Positions 54,211 to 62,734 of a stretch of DNA of 64,000 bases are shown here, piece by piece. The position numbers were made by a program, and so were the translations under genes. This DNA is from Novosphingobium sp. (GTDB lineage: Bacteria; Pseudomonadota; Alphaproteobacteria; Sphingomonadales; Sphingomonadaceae): positions 1-64,000 of the forward strand of contig JAGHZR010000024.1 in the NCBI GenBank assembly GCA_017745295.1, written 5' to 3'. The notes below the pieces were generated by a model. It was not told where the DNA came from and did not search any database. It worked only from the letters and a program-made list of their open reading frames with translations. Within the stretch, counting starts at the first letter, position 1. The number at the start of each line of letters is the position of its first letter.

Positions 54211-54477
54211 GTGAGCACTACACTCATCGCCCTCGCCCTGTTCGGTTGCAGCGACGACGGATCGGCCTGTGAAAGGCTGTCGGCTCCCGTCCAGACCTAC
54301 GAATCGCGCGCCGAATGCACCGCCCGTCTCGACGATGCCCTCGCCACCGAAGCCGCGCTCAAGGCCGAAGCGCCCACGGTCTACGCGCAGTGTCTCCCGA
54401 ACCGCCAGCTTGCCTCGCTCGGGAAAGGAACGATCGACCTGCGCCGCGTCAATGGAGTGCAGTTCGCGGCGAGATGA
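54211..54477 (+). CDS. Small exported or lipoprotein-like hypothetical protein
   Basis: 88 aa from a GTG with AGGAGAG about 6 bases upstream. The N-terminus (MSTTLIALALFGCSDDGSAC) is hydrophobic and ends in a Cys that could be a lipobox, but lacks the usual positive charges. Three further Cys residues (ACERL, ECTARL, QCLPN) may form disulfides. No family is recognised. Two strong hairpins follow its stop. Confidence 0.55.
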   Translation: MSTTLIALALFGCSDDGSACERLSAPVQTYESRAECTARLDDALATEAALKAEAPTVYAQCLPNRQLASLGKGTIDLRRVNGVQFAAR

Positions 54478-54555
54478 CGCAGATACGTAGCCCGGCATGG
54501 ACTTCGGGAATGGGAGCCGCGCGTTCGCTCGATCCGAGGGAAAGTCCGGGAGCAT

Positions 54556-54583
54556 AGGGGCGTCGGTGCAAACCGGCGCCCCT
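54556..54583. terminator. Strong hairpin between convergent genes
   Basis: 12-base arms (54556-54567, 54572-54583; one T-G mismatch-type pair) with a GCAA tetraloop, between the small protein gene and queF. No U-run, so it likely acts with the next hairpin as a bidirectional stop. Confidence 0.6.
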
Positions 54584-54590
54584 GCTTATA

Positions 54591-54613
54591 GCACCGGTAC
54601 CAAAAACCGGTGC
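54591..54613. terminator. Second hairpin before queF end
   Basis: Perfect 8-bp arms GCACCGGT (54591-54598) and ACCGGTGC (54606-54613) with a 7-nt loop, 8 bases from the queF stop on the minus strand. Confidence 0.5.
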
Positions 54614-54621
54614 CGACCGCT

Positions 54622-55083
54622 TCAGCCGCGACCGCGATACCCCTGGACGCCCTGATCCGGCACCCAGAGCCCTTCCGGCGCCGCACCCGACTGCCAGAAC
54701 ACGTCGATCGGAATGCCTCCGCGCGGATACCAGTAACCGCCGATACGCAGCCAGTGGGGTTTCATCTCGTCGAACAGGCGCTGGCCGATGCCGACCGTGA
54801 CGTCTTCGTGGAAGCCGTTGTGATTGCGGAACGCACCGAGGAAGAGCTTGAGGCTCTTGGACTCGACAATGGTTTCGCCTGGCGCATAGTCGATCACCAG
54901 ATGGGCGAAGTCCGGCTGGCCGGTGATCGGGCAGAGCGAGGTGAATTCCGGCGCGGCGAAGCGCACCAGATAGAGGCTGCCCTGGCGCGGATTGGGAACG
55001 TAGTCGAGCACGGCCTCTTCGGGCGAAGCCGGCAGCGCACTGGTCTGGCCGAGATGCAGCGGAGTCATGGAAGTGTCAGTCAT
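54622..55083 (-). CDS. queF: NADPH-dependent 7-cyano-7-deazaguanine reductase
   Basis: 153 aa, unimodular (type I) QueF. Cys51 in FTSLCPITGQPDF is the catalytic thiol, and ESKSLKLFL (74-82) is the QueF signature. NHNGFHED and GIPIDVFW are also conserved. It reduces the nitrile preQ0 to preQ1 in queuosine tRNA modification. The ATG at 55083 is used; one 15 bases further in would also give a complete enzyme. No other queuosine genes are near. Confidence 0.95.
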   Translation of the reverse strand: MTDTSMTPLHLGQTSALPASPEEAVLDYVPNPRQGSLYLVRFAAPEFTSLCPITGQPDFAHLVIDYAPGETIVESKSLKLFLGAFRNHNGFHEDVTVGIGQRLFDEMKPHWLRIGGYWYPRGGIPIDVFWQSGAAPEGLWVPDQGVQGYRGRG

Positions 55084-55270
55084 GGCGGACTTGATAGGTG
55101 TCCCGGCCTTCCGCTTCAACCCGCTGCGACGGGGAAAGCGGTTCCGGCGAGATTGCCCGATAGGCACGATTTCGGCTATGATCGCTCACGTCTTGCCGCG
55201 CGGACCTTCGGCATTAACGCAGGGTTCAGCGCGTGGTCCATTTGGGATCGGTACAGAGGCTGGGAGCTTG

Positions 55271-56617
55271 ATGCGGGGCATTGTGACTGAATTCGCGACA
55301 CCACTTTCACGCGCAGCGCTTGTCGTCGGCCTTCTGGCGGGTCCGACGACGGCATTCGCGCAAGGTACATGGAGCCTGCCGCCGGGCCAGCAGGGAGGCC
55401 AGAGCGCGCCCCGTTCGCAAGGGCCGGTCGACCCGCAGAACCCCAGCGTCTCGCCGCGCGATGCCGCGCCTGAAACGCCCGCGGCCACGCCTTCCGCCCG
55501 GCCGACGCCGGTTCCGACCATCGTCGCGCCGCCCCCTCCGGCCGTTCGCGTTACCGAGCGTCCGCAGCCCCGCGCGGCGACTGCACCTGCTCCGGTTCCT
55601 TCGGCTACCCCCACACGCCCCGCCGAAGCCCCGCGCGTGGAGCCGACCACTGTTGCCGCGCCCTCATCGGCCGTGACACCCTCTCCCGAGCCGGTTCCGA
55701 CGGCTCCGGCGACCGGCGAGACCATCGCGCCGCAGGCCGTGCCCTCCGCTGCGCCCGAAACCGCCGTCCAGCCCGCCACCACGCCGCATTGGCCGGAGTG
55801 GTGGCTCGCCATCCCGGCGGCGCTGGTCGGGGTGGGCATCGGCGTCTTCGCCCTGCTCCGCCGCCGCCGCACCCCCGCCACCGCCTGGGAGGAAGCCGGT
55901 CTCGAACCCGAAGCCGAACCGGAGGACGAAATCGCCGACGAGGCAGCGGATGCCCCTTCGACCGTCGCCGCGGCCGAAGCCGTCGCCGCGCTCGATCCGG
56001 TCCCTGCCGTCTCGCCGATCCCGCGCGTGCAGCCACCGCGCAATCCCGAACCGCAGCGCCGTCCTGCACCGCAGCGAGCGCCGAGCCCCACTCCTGCCGG
56101 TCCGGGCGTGATCGCGATCCATTTCGAGCCGCTGAGCCTGCGCCTGTCGCTCGTTTACGCGACGCTGCAATATCGCCTCACGCTCTCGGCGCCGGAAAGC
56201 GGCCTGTCGCAACAATGGCGGGTGCTGGGCGACATGATCTCCGCTCACGCGTCCCTGTCGCAGGGCGAGCAACTCGCGCCCGATCCGGCGGCCCTGCCGC
56301 TGAAGCACACGCTGGAAGCCCTCGCTCCCGGCGAAACGCGAGAGATCAAGGGCGAACTGCAATTGCCGCTGAACGCCATCCGCGTGATGCGCCAGGGCCA
56401 GGCGAGCCTCTTCGTGCCGCTGGTGCGCCTCTGCCTCGCCGACGAGCAGGGCCATCTGGAGCGCCGGGTCTTCACCTTGGGCGTTCCCGGCGAAGGCTCC
56501 GGCCTCGCCCCGATCCGCCTCGACACCGGCCCGCGCGACCATGCCGCCCTTTCCGTCCGCGAGATCGAAGCCGCGCGAACCTTGGGCCAAGATCCCAACT
56601 CCCCCATCGCGGCCTGA
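55271..56617 (+). CDS. Pro/Ala-rich exported membrane protein, unknown function
   Basis: 448 aa. A signal sequence (about 1-31, ending AFA-QG) is followed by a long low-complexity Pro/Ala/Thr/Val stretch (about 35-175), one transmembrane helix (WWLAIPAALVGVGIGVFALL followed by RRRR), an acidic cytoplasmic linker (about 205-275) and a folded C-terminal domain (about 278-448; IAIHFEPLSLRLSLVYATLQYRLTL, GETREIKGELQLPLNAI). The topology places the Pro-rich part in the periplasm and the folded domain inside. No family is recognised. GGGAG precedes the ATG. metC follows after 80 bases. Confidence 0.72.
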   Translation: MRGIVTEFATPLSRAALVVGLLAGPTTAFAQGTWSLPPGQQGGQSAPRSQGPVDPQNPSVSPRDAAPETPAATPSARPTPVPTIVAPPPPAVRVTERPQPRAATAPAPVPSATPTRPAEAPRVEPTTVAAPSSAVTPSPEPVPTAPATGETIAPQAVPSAAPETAVQPATTPHWPEWWLAIPAALVGVGIGVFALLRRRRTPATAWEEAGLEPEAEPEDEIADEAADAPSTVAAAEAVAALDPVPAVSPIPRVQPPRNPEPQRRPAPQRAPSPTPAGPGVIAIHFEPLSLRLSLVYATLQYRLTLSAPESGLSQQWRVLGDMISAHASLSQGEQLAPDPAALPLKHTLEALAPGETREIKGELQLPLNAIRVMRQGQASLFVPLVRLCLADEQGHLERRVFTLGVPGEGSGLAPIRLDTGPRDHAALSVREIEAARTLGQDPNSPIAA

Positions 56618-56697
56618 AGGATCGGGATAACCGCCCTTGCCTCTCGACCCTGCCGACACGCCGCGTTAGGTCTAGGCGCTCAAGAGCGGAGAGCATT

Positions 56698-57924
56698 TTG
56701 AGCGATTTGGACAATTTCGACGAGCTGGCCCCCTTCACCAGGCTGGTCGGCGGCGGGCGCCGCAAGGAATGGACCGGCGCGGTCGTCAACCCGCCGGTCT
56801 GGCGCGCCAGCACCCATCTCTACGAGAACACCGCCGCGCTCGCCGAAGGGCCAGGCCGTAACGAGGACGGCCGCTTCTTCTACGGCCGCCGCGGCGCTCC
56901 CACGCAATGGGCACTCTGCGAGGCCCTGACCAAGATCGAGCCGGGCGCCCACGGCACCGTGATCTATCCCTCTGGCGTCGCCGCATTGGCCGGGGTCATG
57001 CTTACGCTGCTGCGTCCGGGCGATGTCGTGCTCATCACCGACAATGCCTATGACCCGACCCGCTCGATGGGCACCGGCATGCTCACCGACTTCGGCATCG
57101 AGACCCGCTTCTACGATCCGCTCGACATTCCGGCCTACGAGGCGTTGTTCTGCGAACGCACGCGCGCCGTGCTGATCGAGGCGCCGGGCAGCCTGTCGAT
57201 GGAAGTCTGCGACGTGCCCGAACTCGCCCGCATCGCGCGCGCGAAGGGCGCCGTCTCGGTGCTCGACAACACCTGGGCCAGCCCGCTCGGCTTCGCCGGG
57301 CTGGAAAAGGGCGTGGACGTGATCGTCATGGCGCTCACCAAACATGTCGGCGGCCACTCCGACCTGATGATGGGCAGTGCCAGCGCCCGCAAGGACATTT
57401 ACGACAAGCTGCGCAAGCGCTCGCAAGACCTCGGCATCGTCGTCTCGCCCGACGACGCCGCGCTCGCGCTGCGCGGACTGCGCACCCTTGGTGTCCGCCT
57501 GCGCCAAGAGGCCGAATCCGCGCTGATGATCGCGCGCTGGCTCGAAAACCGCCCCGAAGTGGCGCAAGTGCTCTGCCCGATGCTGCCCGGCTCGCCCGGC
57601 CACGATATCTGGGAGAGGGATTTCACCGGCGGCTGCGGCCTCTTCAGCTTCGTGTTCAGGGGCGGCACCATGGCCGACCGCAACCGCTTCATCGACGCGC
57701 TCAAGCTCTTCGCGATCGGCTATTCCTGGGGCGGCTTCGAAAGTCTGGTCGTGCCGATCGAGCCGACCCGTCACCGCGACATCATGCCCTGGCCGCCCGA
57801 ACAGCAGGACAAGGCCGACCGCTACGGCGTGCGCCTCGCGGTCGGTCTCGAAGACGTGGGCGACCTGATCGCCGATCTCGATCAGGCCTTCGCCGTCATG
57901 CAACGCGCCAAGACCGGCGAATGA
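56698..57924 (+). CDS. metC: Cystathionine beta-lyase (Cys/Met metabolism PLP enzyme)
   Basis: 408 aa from a TTG at 56698 with GCGGAGAG upstream. It has the Cys/Met-PLP fold with YGRRGAPTQWALCEALTKIE, YPSGVAALAGVMLTLL, LDNTWASP and the PLP Lys215 in VMALTKHVGGHSD. GYSWGGFESLV near the C-terminus is typical of proteobacterial MetC. It would split cystathionine to homocysteine, pyruvate and ammonia. Confidence 0.9.
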   Translation: MSDLDNFDELAPFTRLVGGGRRKEWTGAVVNPPVWRASTHLYENTAALAEGPGRNEDGRFFYGRRGAPTQWALCEALTKIEPGAHGTVIYPSGVAALAGVMLTLLRPGDVVLITDNAYDPTRSMGTGMLTDFGIETRFYDPLDIPAYEALFCERTRAVLIEAPGSLSMEVCDVPELARIARAKGAVSVLDNTWASPLGFAGLEKGVDVIVMALTKHVGGHSDLMMGSASARKDIYDKLRKRSQDLGIVVSPDDAALALRGLRTLGVRLRQEAESALMIARWLENRPEVAQVLCPMLPGSPGHDIWERDFTGGCGLFSFVFRGGTMADRNRFIDALKLFAIGYSWGGFESLVVPIEPTRHRDIMPWPPEQQDKADRYGVRLAVGLEDVGDLIADLDQAFAVMQRAKTGE

Positions 57925-58080
57925 GTCGTACGGTCGCCGGGATCGCAGGGGCGGACGCGATCTCATACCGTCTGTATCGCCATGCCATAACGGGTGTCCG
58001 CGGCCTGCCGGCATCACGATCCATCAGCCGGAAGGGCAATTCGCCTGCGATACGTCACGCATTATGGAACGCCTTTTAAA

Positions 58081-58098
58081 TTGCACCACATTGTGAAA
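58081..58098. promoter_or_regulatory. Candidate IclR operator
   Basis: TTGCAC-N6-GTGAAA, an imperfect palindrome (one mismatch in six) inside an AT-rich patch 69 bases before the IclR gene start. Self-binding of IclR regulators in this position is common. The match is by eye. Confidence 0.35.
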
Positions 58099-58166
58099 TT
58101 CAGTATCATACCACAAGCATAGTACCTCGCCCCGGCCCATCGGAGCGATCGTTCCGGAGCAAGACC

Positions 58167-58952
58167 TTGAAATCGCCAACCGCCGCCCCGGAACCGAGCG
58201 CCAGCAATGTCAAAGGCGCGCAAACGCTGATGCGCGCTCTCGATATCCTCGATGAGGTCATCGCAGGTCCCGTGCGATCCGCAGACCTTGCGCGCAAACT
58301 CGACATCAGCAAAACCACGGCTCATCGGCTGGTGCAGGCCTTGCGTTCGCGCGGCTACCTTTCCATCACCAAGGACGGCTTCGCCCTCGGCCCCAAGTTG
58401 TTGCAATTGGGCGTGCACGCAACCGAGCAGATCGATTTTGTGCGGGTGGCGACGCCCTTCATGACCGAACTGTCCCACGAGACCGGCTTCTGCGTCTTTG
58501 TCGGCAAACGCGAAGGCGATTGGTCGCGGCATCTGGAACGCATCACCGGTACTCAGCGCCTTCGGGTCGCGACCGCTCCGGGAGACCGCCGTCCTATCGC
58601 TGAAACGGGGCTGGGCAAGGCCCTTTTACTCGACGAACCCGAAGAGGTCTGGGAAGTGCTTTACCGCCAATCGCGAGAAGGCAGCGTGACCAAGAAGGAA
58701 GTCGCCGCTTTCATATCGCATATGCGCCAGCACGCCTCGGCCGGATACGTCCAGCACGACAGCGAACTCGGAGATAGCGTACGCTCAATCGCAGTGCCGA
58801 TCAGGGACGCTCGCGGTAAAATTGCCATCGCGATCAGTGTCGCCAGCGCCGCGCATTACCTGACCGAACAGGTGAAACCCACGCTCACTGCCGCAATTAT
58901 CGCCACGGCCGCCAAGATCGGAGAGGCCGTCGGGCAAACGCAGATCCGCTGA
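58167..58952 (+). CDS. IclR-family transcriptional regulator
   Basis: 261 aa from a TTG with CGGAG 9 bases upstream. The N-terminal winged HTH (about 17-78; GAQTLMRALDILDEV, LDISKTTAHRLVQALRSRGYL) and the C-terminal IclR effector domain (about 90-255; VATAPGDRRPIAETGLGKALL, VRSIAVPIRDARGKIAIAISV) are complete. IclR proteins mostly control aromatic or sugar-acid catabolism. It is convergent with the MFS gene (47-base gap), and the amidohydrolase/fumarylacetoacetase genes beyond are plausible targets. Confidence 0.92.
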   Translation: MKSPTAAPEPSASNVKGAQTLMRALDILDEVIAGPVRSADLARKLDISKTTAHRLVQALRSRGYLSITKDGFALGPKLLQLGVHATEQIDFVRVATPFMTELSHETGFCVFVGKREGDWSRHLERITGTQRLRVATAPGDRRPIAETGLGKALLLDEPEEVWEVLYRQSREGSVTKKEVAAFISHMRQHASAGYVQHDSELGDSVRSIAVPIRDARGKIAIAISVASAAHYLTEQVKPTLTAAIIATAAKIGEAVGQTQIR

Positions 58953-58999
58953 GCGCTGAAGAAGGCGTAGATTCTGCCGCGCGGCTGTTCTAGGCCCGC

Positions 59000-60319
59000 C
59001 TAATGCGGTGCCAGCCGTTCACCGGCTTCGGACCAATTGGCCGCATGTTCGTTCGTTGCGCCGAGTTGGCGGTAGGCTACGAGCAGCAAGATCGCGCCGA
59101 TCAACGGCGAAAGCAGCAACGTCCCCAGGCCATAGCGGAGCGATTCCGCATCGTAGTAGGGAGCCAGCCAGTCGCTGGTCACACCGACGACAAAAGGTGC
59201 AAGGGCGCTGCCGATCAATCCGAAGGCGACCAGCATCAGCGTGGAGGCAAGAGCCCGGCTGCGGGGACCGACCATACCGGTGCCATATGCGAAGCAGGGC
59301 GCGACACCGAGCGACATCAGGAAGTTCATGATCCCTGTCGCGACCAGCGCGCCCTGGATGGTCGGCGCGAACAGAAACATGACCAGAAACGGGACCGAGC
59401 AGGGGCTCGCGATCAGCGGCACGAGCAATCCGGCGCGCTCGTTGCGGTAACGGCGGATCAGCCAGCCTGCAAGTACGCCGCCAAGCACGGTGCCCGTGAT
59501 CCCGCCAATCCCCACTGTCGGCCCGATGATGGCGCCGACCTGGGCCAGAGGCACACCATGGCTTCGCTGGAAAAAGGCCGGCCCCCAAGTGCCCAGCACC
59601 GCGCCGATCGTGCCCATGAAACCGACGCCGAGCGACATCGTCGTGAAGCCGGGAGTGGTCAGGATCTTGCCGATACTGGCAATGGTTCCCTGCTCCGCAC
59701 CGGAACGGGACGGGTCCGGATCGTCGAAGCGCCGCGCCGGATCGCGCACTGCGATCACGATCCACAGTATGAGCGCGACACCGCTCGTTCCGCACAGCAT
59801 GAACATCGCGCGCCATCCGTAAGCCGCGGCGAGCAGGCTGGCCACGATCGATCCGCCGATCAGCCCGACGAACGCGCCGGACTGGAACACCGCGATCGAA
59901 CGCGGCCTGTCGGCCGGTGCACGCATGTCGGGAATCATCGATAGCGCCACGGGGAAGACCGTAGCTTCGCCCGCGCCGACCAGAATAAGCGCAAGAGCCA
60001 ATGTGGCAAAGCCGGAGGCAAACCCGATCAATCCCGTCGCGAGCGACCAGCACGTCACGCCCAGTAGAAGGATCACCTTGCGGTTGCCGCGATCTGTCCA
60101 GTTGGCGATCAACACGCCGGCGACCAGGTTGAAGGCGGTGAAGATGGCACCGTTCAGAAGCGAGACCTGGGTGTCACTCAGCATCAGGTCGCGCTTGACC
60201 GGTTCGACCACCACGCCCAGCAGCGCGCGGTCGCCCCAGCTCAGCATATTGGCCAGAAACAGCGCGAACAGTGTGGCCGGTTTTCGCCAATGGCCCCTGG
60301 TGGCCTGATGCTCGATCAT
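59000..60319 (-). CDS. MFS transporter
   Basis: 439 aa, about 12 helices. FLANMLSWGDRALLGVVVEPV, the loop between helices 2 and 3 NWTDRGNRKVIL and VGAGEATVFPVALSMIPDM resemble the sphingolipid-transporter/aromatic-acid branches of MFS common in sphingomonad degradation clusters. The substrate is probably an organic acid or aromatic compound matching the adjacent hydrolases. GGGGAGAA precedes the ATG at 60319. The amidohydrolase gene ends 40 bases upstream, so all four minus-strand genes (63731 to 59000) may form one operon. Confidence 0.88.
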   Translation of the reverse strand: MIEHQATRGHWRKPATLFALFLANMLSWGDRALLGVVVEPVKRDLMLSDTQVSLLNGAIFTAFNLVAGVLIANWTDRGNRKVILLLGVTCWSLATGLIGFASGFATLALALILVGAGEATVFPVALSMIPDMRAPADRPRSIAVFQSGAFVGLIGGSIVASLLAAAYGWRAMFMLCGTSGVALILWIVIAVRDPARRFDDPDPSRSGAEQGTIASIGKILTTPGFTTMSLGVGFMGTIGAVLGTWGPAFFQRSHGVPLAQVGAIIGPTVGIGGITGTVLGGVLAGWLIRRYRNERAGLLVPLIASPCSVPFLVMFLFAPTIQGALVATGIMNFLMSLGVAPCFAYGTGMVGPRSRALASTLMLVAFGLIGSALAPFVVGVTSDWLAPYYDAESLRYGLGTLLLSPLIGAILLLVAYRQLGATNEHAANWSEAGERLAPH

Positions 60320-60359
60320 TCGCGTTCTCCCCTTCGCGTCATTGTCTCTCGGGCCGTTT

Positions 60360-61406
60360 TCAGTCGATGGACATCCCCAAGAGTTCCGCTGCGTTCAGAC
60401 CCAGGATCTTTGCCTGGTCCTCGTCGGACAGGCGGCTATGGAAGCCGACCGGGTCGGGTTCGGCCATGTCAAACGGATAGTCGGTGCCAAGGCAGAGCCT
60501 GTCGGCCCCGTGGCTGCGGACGAGTTGCTCGAGCTGGTCCCGGTCGAACACGAGCGTATCGAGCCAGAGCTTGCGCAAATAGCTTGAAGGTTCATGCCGG
60601 CAATGCTCCGAACAGTCGCTCCGCGCGCGCCAGCCATGGTCCATGCGGCCCCAATAGCCGGGGAGATAGCCGCCACCGTGCGCGACGCAGATCTTCACTC
60701 CGGGATGGCGATCCAACACGCCCCCGAAAATGAGATGGCCAATCGCCAGCGTCGATTCGAGCGGATTGCCGATGAGATTGTTGAAGTAGTATTCGCTCAT
60801 CCGCTGCGCATGGGTGAAACCCAGCGGGTGGAGAAAGATGAGAATGCCCAGCTCTTCCGCCGCGGCCCAGAACGGACGGAAGCGTGCGTCATGAAAGTCG
60901 ACGCCGTTGACATTGGAGCTGATCTCGATCCCGCGAAGGTCGAGTTCCTTCACGCAGCGCTTCATTTCCTCGACCGCCATCTCCACGTTCTGGAGCGGCA
61001 CGGTGCCCATGCCGATAAAGCGGTCGGGATTGTCGGCGACGGCGGCGGCCATGCCGTCGTTCACGGCCCGTGCGGCGTCACGACCGGTTTCGGGATCGAC
61101 GTAATAGAAATACTGCCCAGGACTGGGGCTGAGCGCCTGCACATCGATTCCCAGGCGATCCATGTCCTGGAGCCGGGTGTCGACGGTGTTGAGCGTGCGC
61201 CCCATCGCACCGAACATCTCGCGATTGACTTGCGATGTCCTGACGCTGGTAAAATCGTTGATGCCGGGAGGCGGTCCGGGGTATTTCGCCTGTACGATGG
61301 CGTCGGCTGCGGGAATGCCGAGATGGCAGTGAATGTCGACGACAAGGTGCTTGCCGCGCGCGGCGACACGGATCGGGCGCCGTTCACCGCAAGTGCTGAT
61401 AGTCAT
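60360..61406 (-). CDS. Amidohydrolase-family (ACMSD-like) decarboxylase/hydrolase
   Basis: 348 aa, metal-dependent TIM barrel of the Amidohydro_2 family. VDIHCHLG supplies the HxH ligands, LIFLHPLGF and CVAHGGGYLPG further His residues, and LGTDYPFDMAEP the Asp. Relatives include 2-amino-3-carboxymuconate semialdehyde decarboxylase and gamma-resorcylate-type decarboxylases, so non-oxidative decarboxylation of an aromatic-derived acid is a reasonable guess. The start overlaps the stop of the fumarylacetoacetase gene (ATGA). Confidence 0.87.
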   Translation of the reverse strand: MTISTCGERRPIRVAARGKHLVVDIHCHLGIPAADAIVQAKYPGPPPGINDFTSVRTSQVNREMFGAMGRTLNTVDTRLQDMDRLGIDVQALSPSPGQYFYYVDPETGRDAARAVNDGMAAAVADNPDRFIGMGTVPLQNVEMAVEEMKRCVKELDLRGIEISSNVNGVDFHDARFRPFWAAAEELGILIFLHPLGFTHAQRMSEYYFNNLIGNPLESTLAIGHLIFGGVLDRHPGVKICVAHGGGYLPGYWGRMDHGWRARSDCSEHCRHEPSSYLRKLWLDTLVFDRDQLEQLVRSHGADRLCLGTDYPFDMAEPDPVGFHSRLSDEDQAKILGLNAAELLGMSID

Positions 61407-62734
61407 AATGATGCCCTCGTTCCAGCGGGAAGGACCGTGCCGCTGCAGTCGCCGAAACCGATCGGACGGAAGCCATCCGCGTGGGCACGGCCGCGAATTG
61501 TCAGCGTGTCTCCGTCCTCCAGCATGACCCGTTCGCTGCCGTCCGGCAGCCTCAGGGCCTGGCCGCCCGGCATGGTGATTTCGGCCAGGCATGCGCGCGA
61601 TCGCTCGGAGGCGCCGGATACCGTTCCGGTCGCAATGAGGTCGCCCGCCTCGAGCGGGGCACCGCCGCTGGCCTGATGGGTGACCATCTGTGCCAGCGTC
61701 CAGTAAAGATCGGCGAGTTCGGTTTCGGTGACGCGCAGAGCCGCGCCGCCCGAAGTGACGAGATCGGCGGTCAGGGTTACACTGATCGCGCCGTGGCTCC
61801 GATCGGGACCGGCGAGCAGATAGGCGGGCACTTCCGGCTCGCCTTCGGCCCTGCCGCGTGCCTTGCAGCGGAAGGGAGCGAGCGCTTCCATGGTCACGAT
61901 CCACGGGCTGACCGTCGTCAGGAAGCTCTTGCCCAGATGTGGCCCCAGGATCATCTCGAAGTACTGAATGGCGCGCGCCGACCAGTCGTTCACCAGGCAA
62001 CAGCCGAACAACAGGTCCTCGGCTTCTTCCAGCCCCAGCGCATGCCCCAGCCGATTGCCCGGCCCGCGCAGCCATGCCCCGAACTCGAGCTCGAAATCGA
62101 GCATGGGTTCAGGGCCGAACGCCAGGTTTGCGCTGCCGGGCGGCGTTTCGAACTGTCCGGTCGGGCGAACCACCGGCCTGCCGCTGGCCATGACGGAGCT
62201 TGCGCGGCCATTGTAGGCCACGGGGAGCGTCATGGCGGCCAGTTTGGGCGGATTGCCGCGGCCCATGCGGCGAATATGGTCGATCGAGGTGCAGAAATCG
62301 GTAAAGGCGGTCGGACGCAGCGGCATCACCAGTTCGGCTCGCGCCATGGGAATGAGCATTGAGGCCAGTACGGCCGGATCGCCCGGCCCTCCTTCGCAGA
62401 AAAGATCGGAGAGACGTGCGCGCAGCGCACTGACCGCTGCGGGCGCGCAGGTCAGGAGCGGAGCAAGTGAGGGCCCGGCAGCGGCTCCGGCCGCCTCCAT
62501 GGCAAGCCCGTCCAGCAGGCCCGTCTGCAGTAGGGCGGCCAGGTCGATTATCTCATCGCCCAGCGCCACTCCGCCTTGCGTCGGCGCACCGGGGCCTGAC
62601 GCGCGCCTGCGGAATTGCCCGAAAGGCAGGTTCTGGATCGGAAAGTCCTGCGCCTCGGCATTGGCCGCGGCCAGCCAAGATCGGCGCGCCGGATCATGCG
62701 TGGCGTTGACTGCAAACCCAGTATCAGTGCGCAT
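61403..62734 (-). CDS. fahA: Fumarylacetoacetase-type hydrolase
   Basis: 443 aa, two domains as in true fumarylacetoacetase: an N-terminal SH3-like domain (about 25-140; FPIQNLPFGQFRRR) and the FAH catalytic domain (about 145-440). FTDFCTSIDHIRRMG carries the Asp/His dyad region, LDFELEFGAW the acidic metal ligands and VNDWSARAIQ another ligand Asp; LGKSFLTTVSPWIVTMEAL also matches the animal enzyme. The usual SARDIQ reads SARAIQ here. It would cut fumarylacetoacetate or a relative to fumarate and a keto acid. It overlaps both neighbours, the MBL gene by 11 bases. The homogentisate dioxygenase and isomerase genes are not in the window. Confidence 0.88.
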   Translation of the reverse strand: MRTDTGFAVNATHDPARRSWLAAANAEAQDFPIQNLPFGQFRRRASGPGAPTQGGVALGDEIIDLAALLQTGLLDGLAMEAAGAAAGPSLAPLLTCAPAAVSALRARLSDLFCEGGPGDPAVLASMLIPMARAELVMPLRPTAFTDFCTSIDHIRRMGRGNPPKLAAMTLPVAYNGRASSVMASGRPVVRPTGQFETPPGSANLAFGPEPMLDFELEFGAWLRGPGNRLGHALGLEEAEDLLFGCCLVNDWSARAIQYFEMILGPHLGKSFLTTVSPWIVTMEALAPFRCKARGRAEGEPEVPAYLLAGPDRSHGAISVTLTADLVTSGGAALRVTETELADLYWTLAQMVTHQASGGAPLEAGDLIATGTVSGASERSRACLAEITMPGGQALRLPDGSERVMLEDGDTLTIRGRAHADGFRPIGFGDCSGTVLPAGTRASL

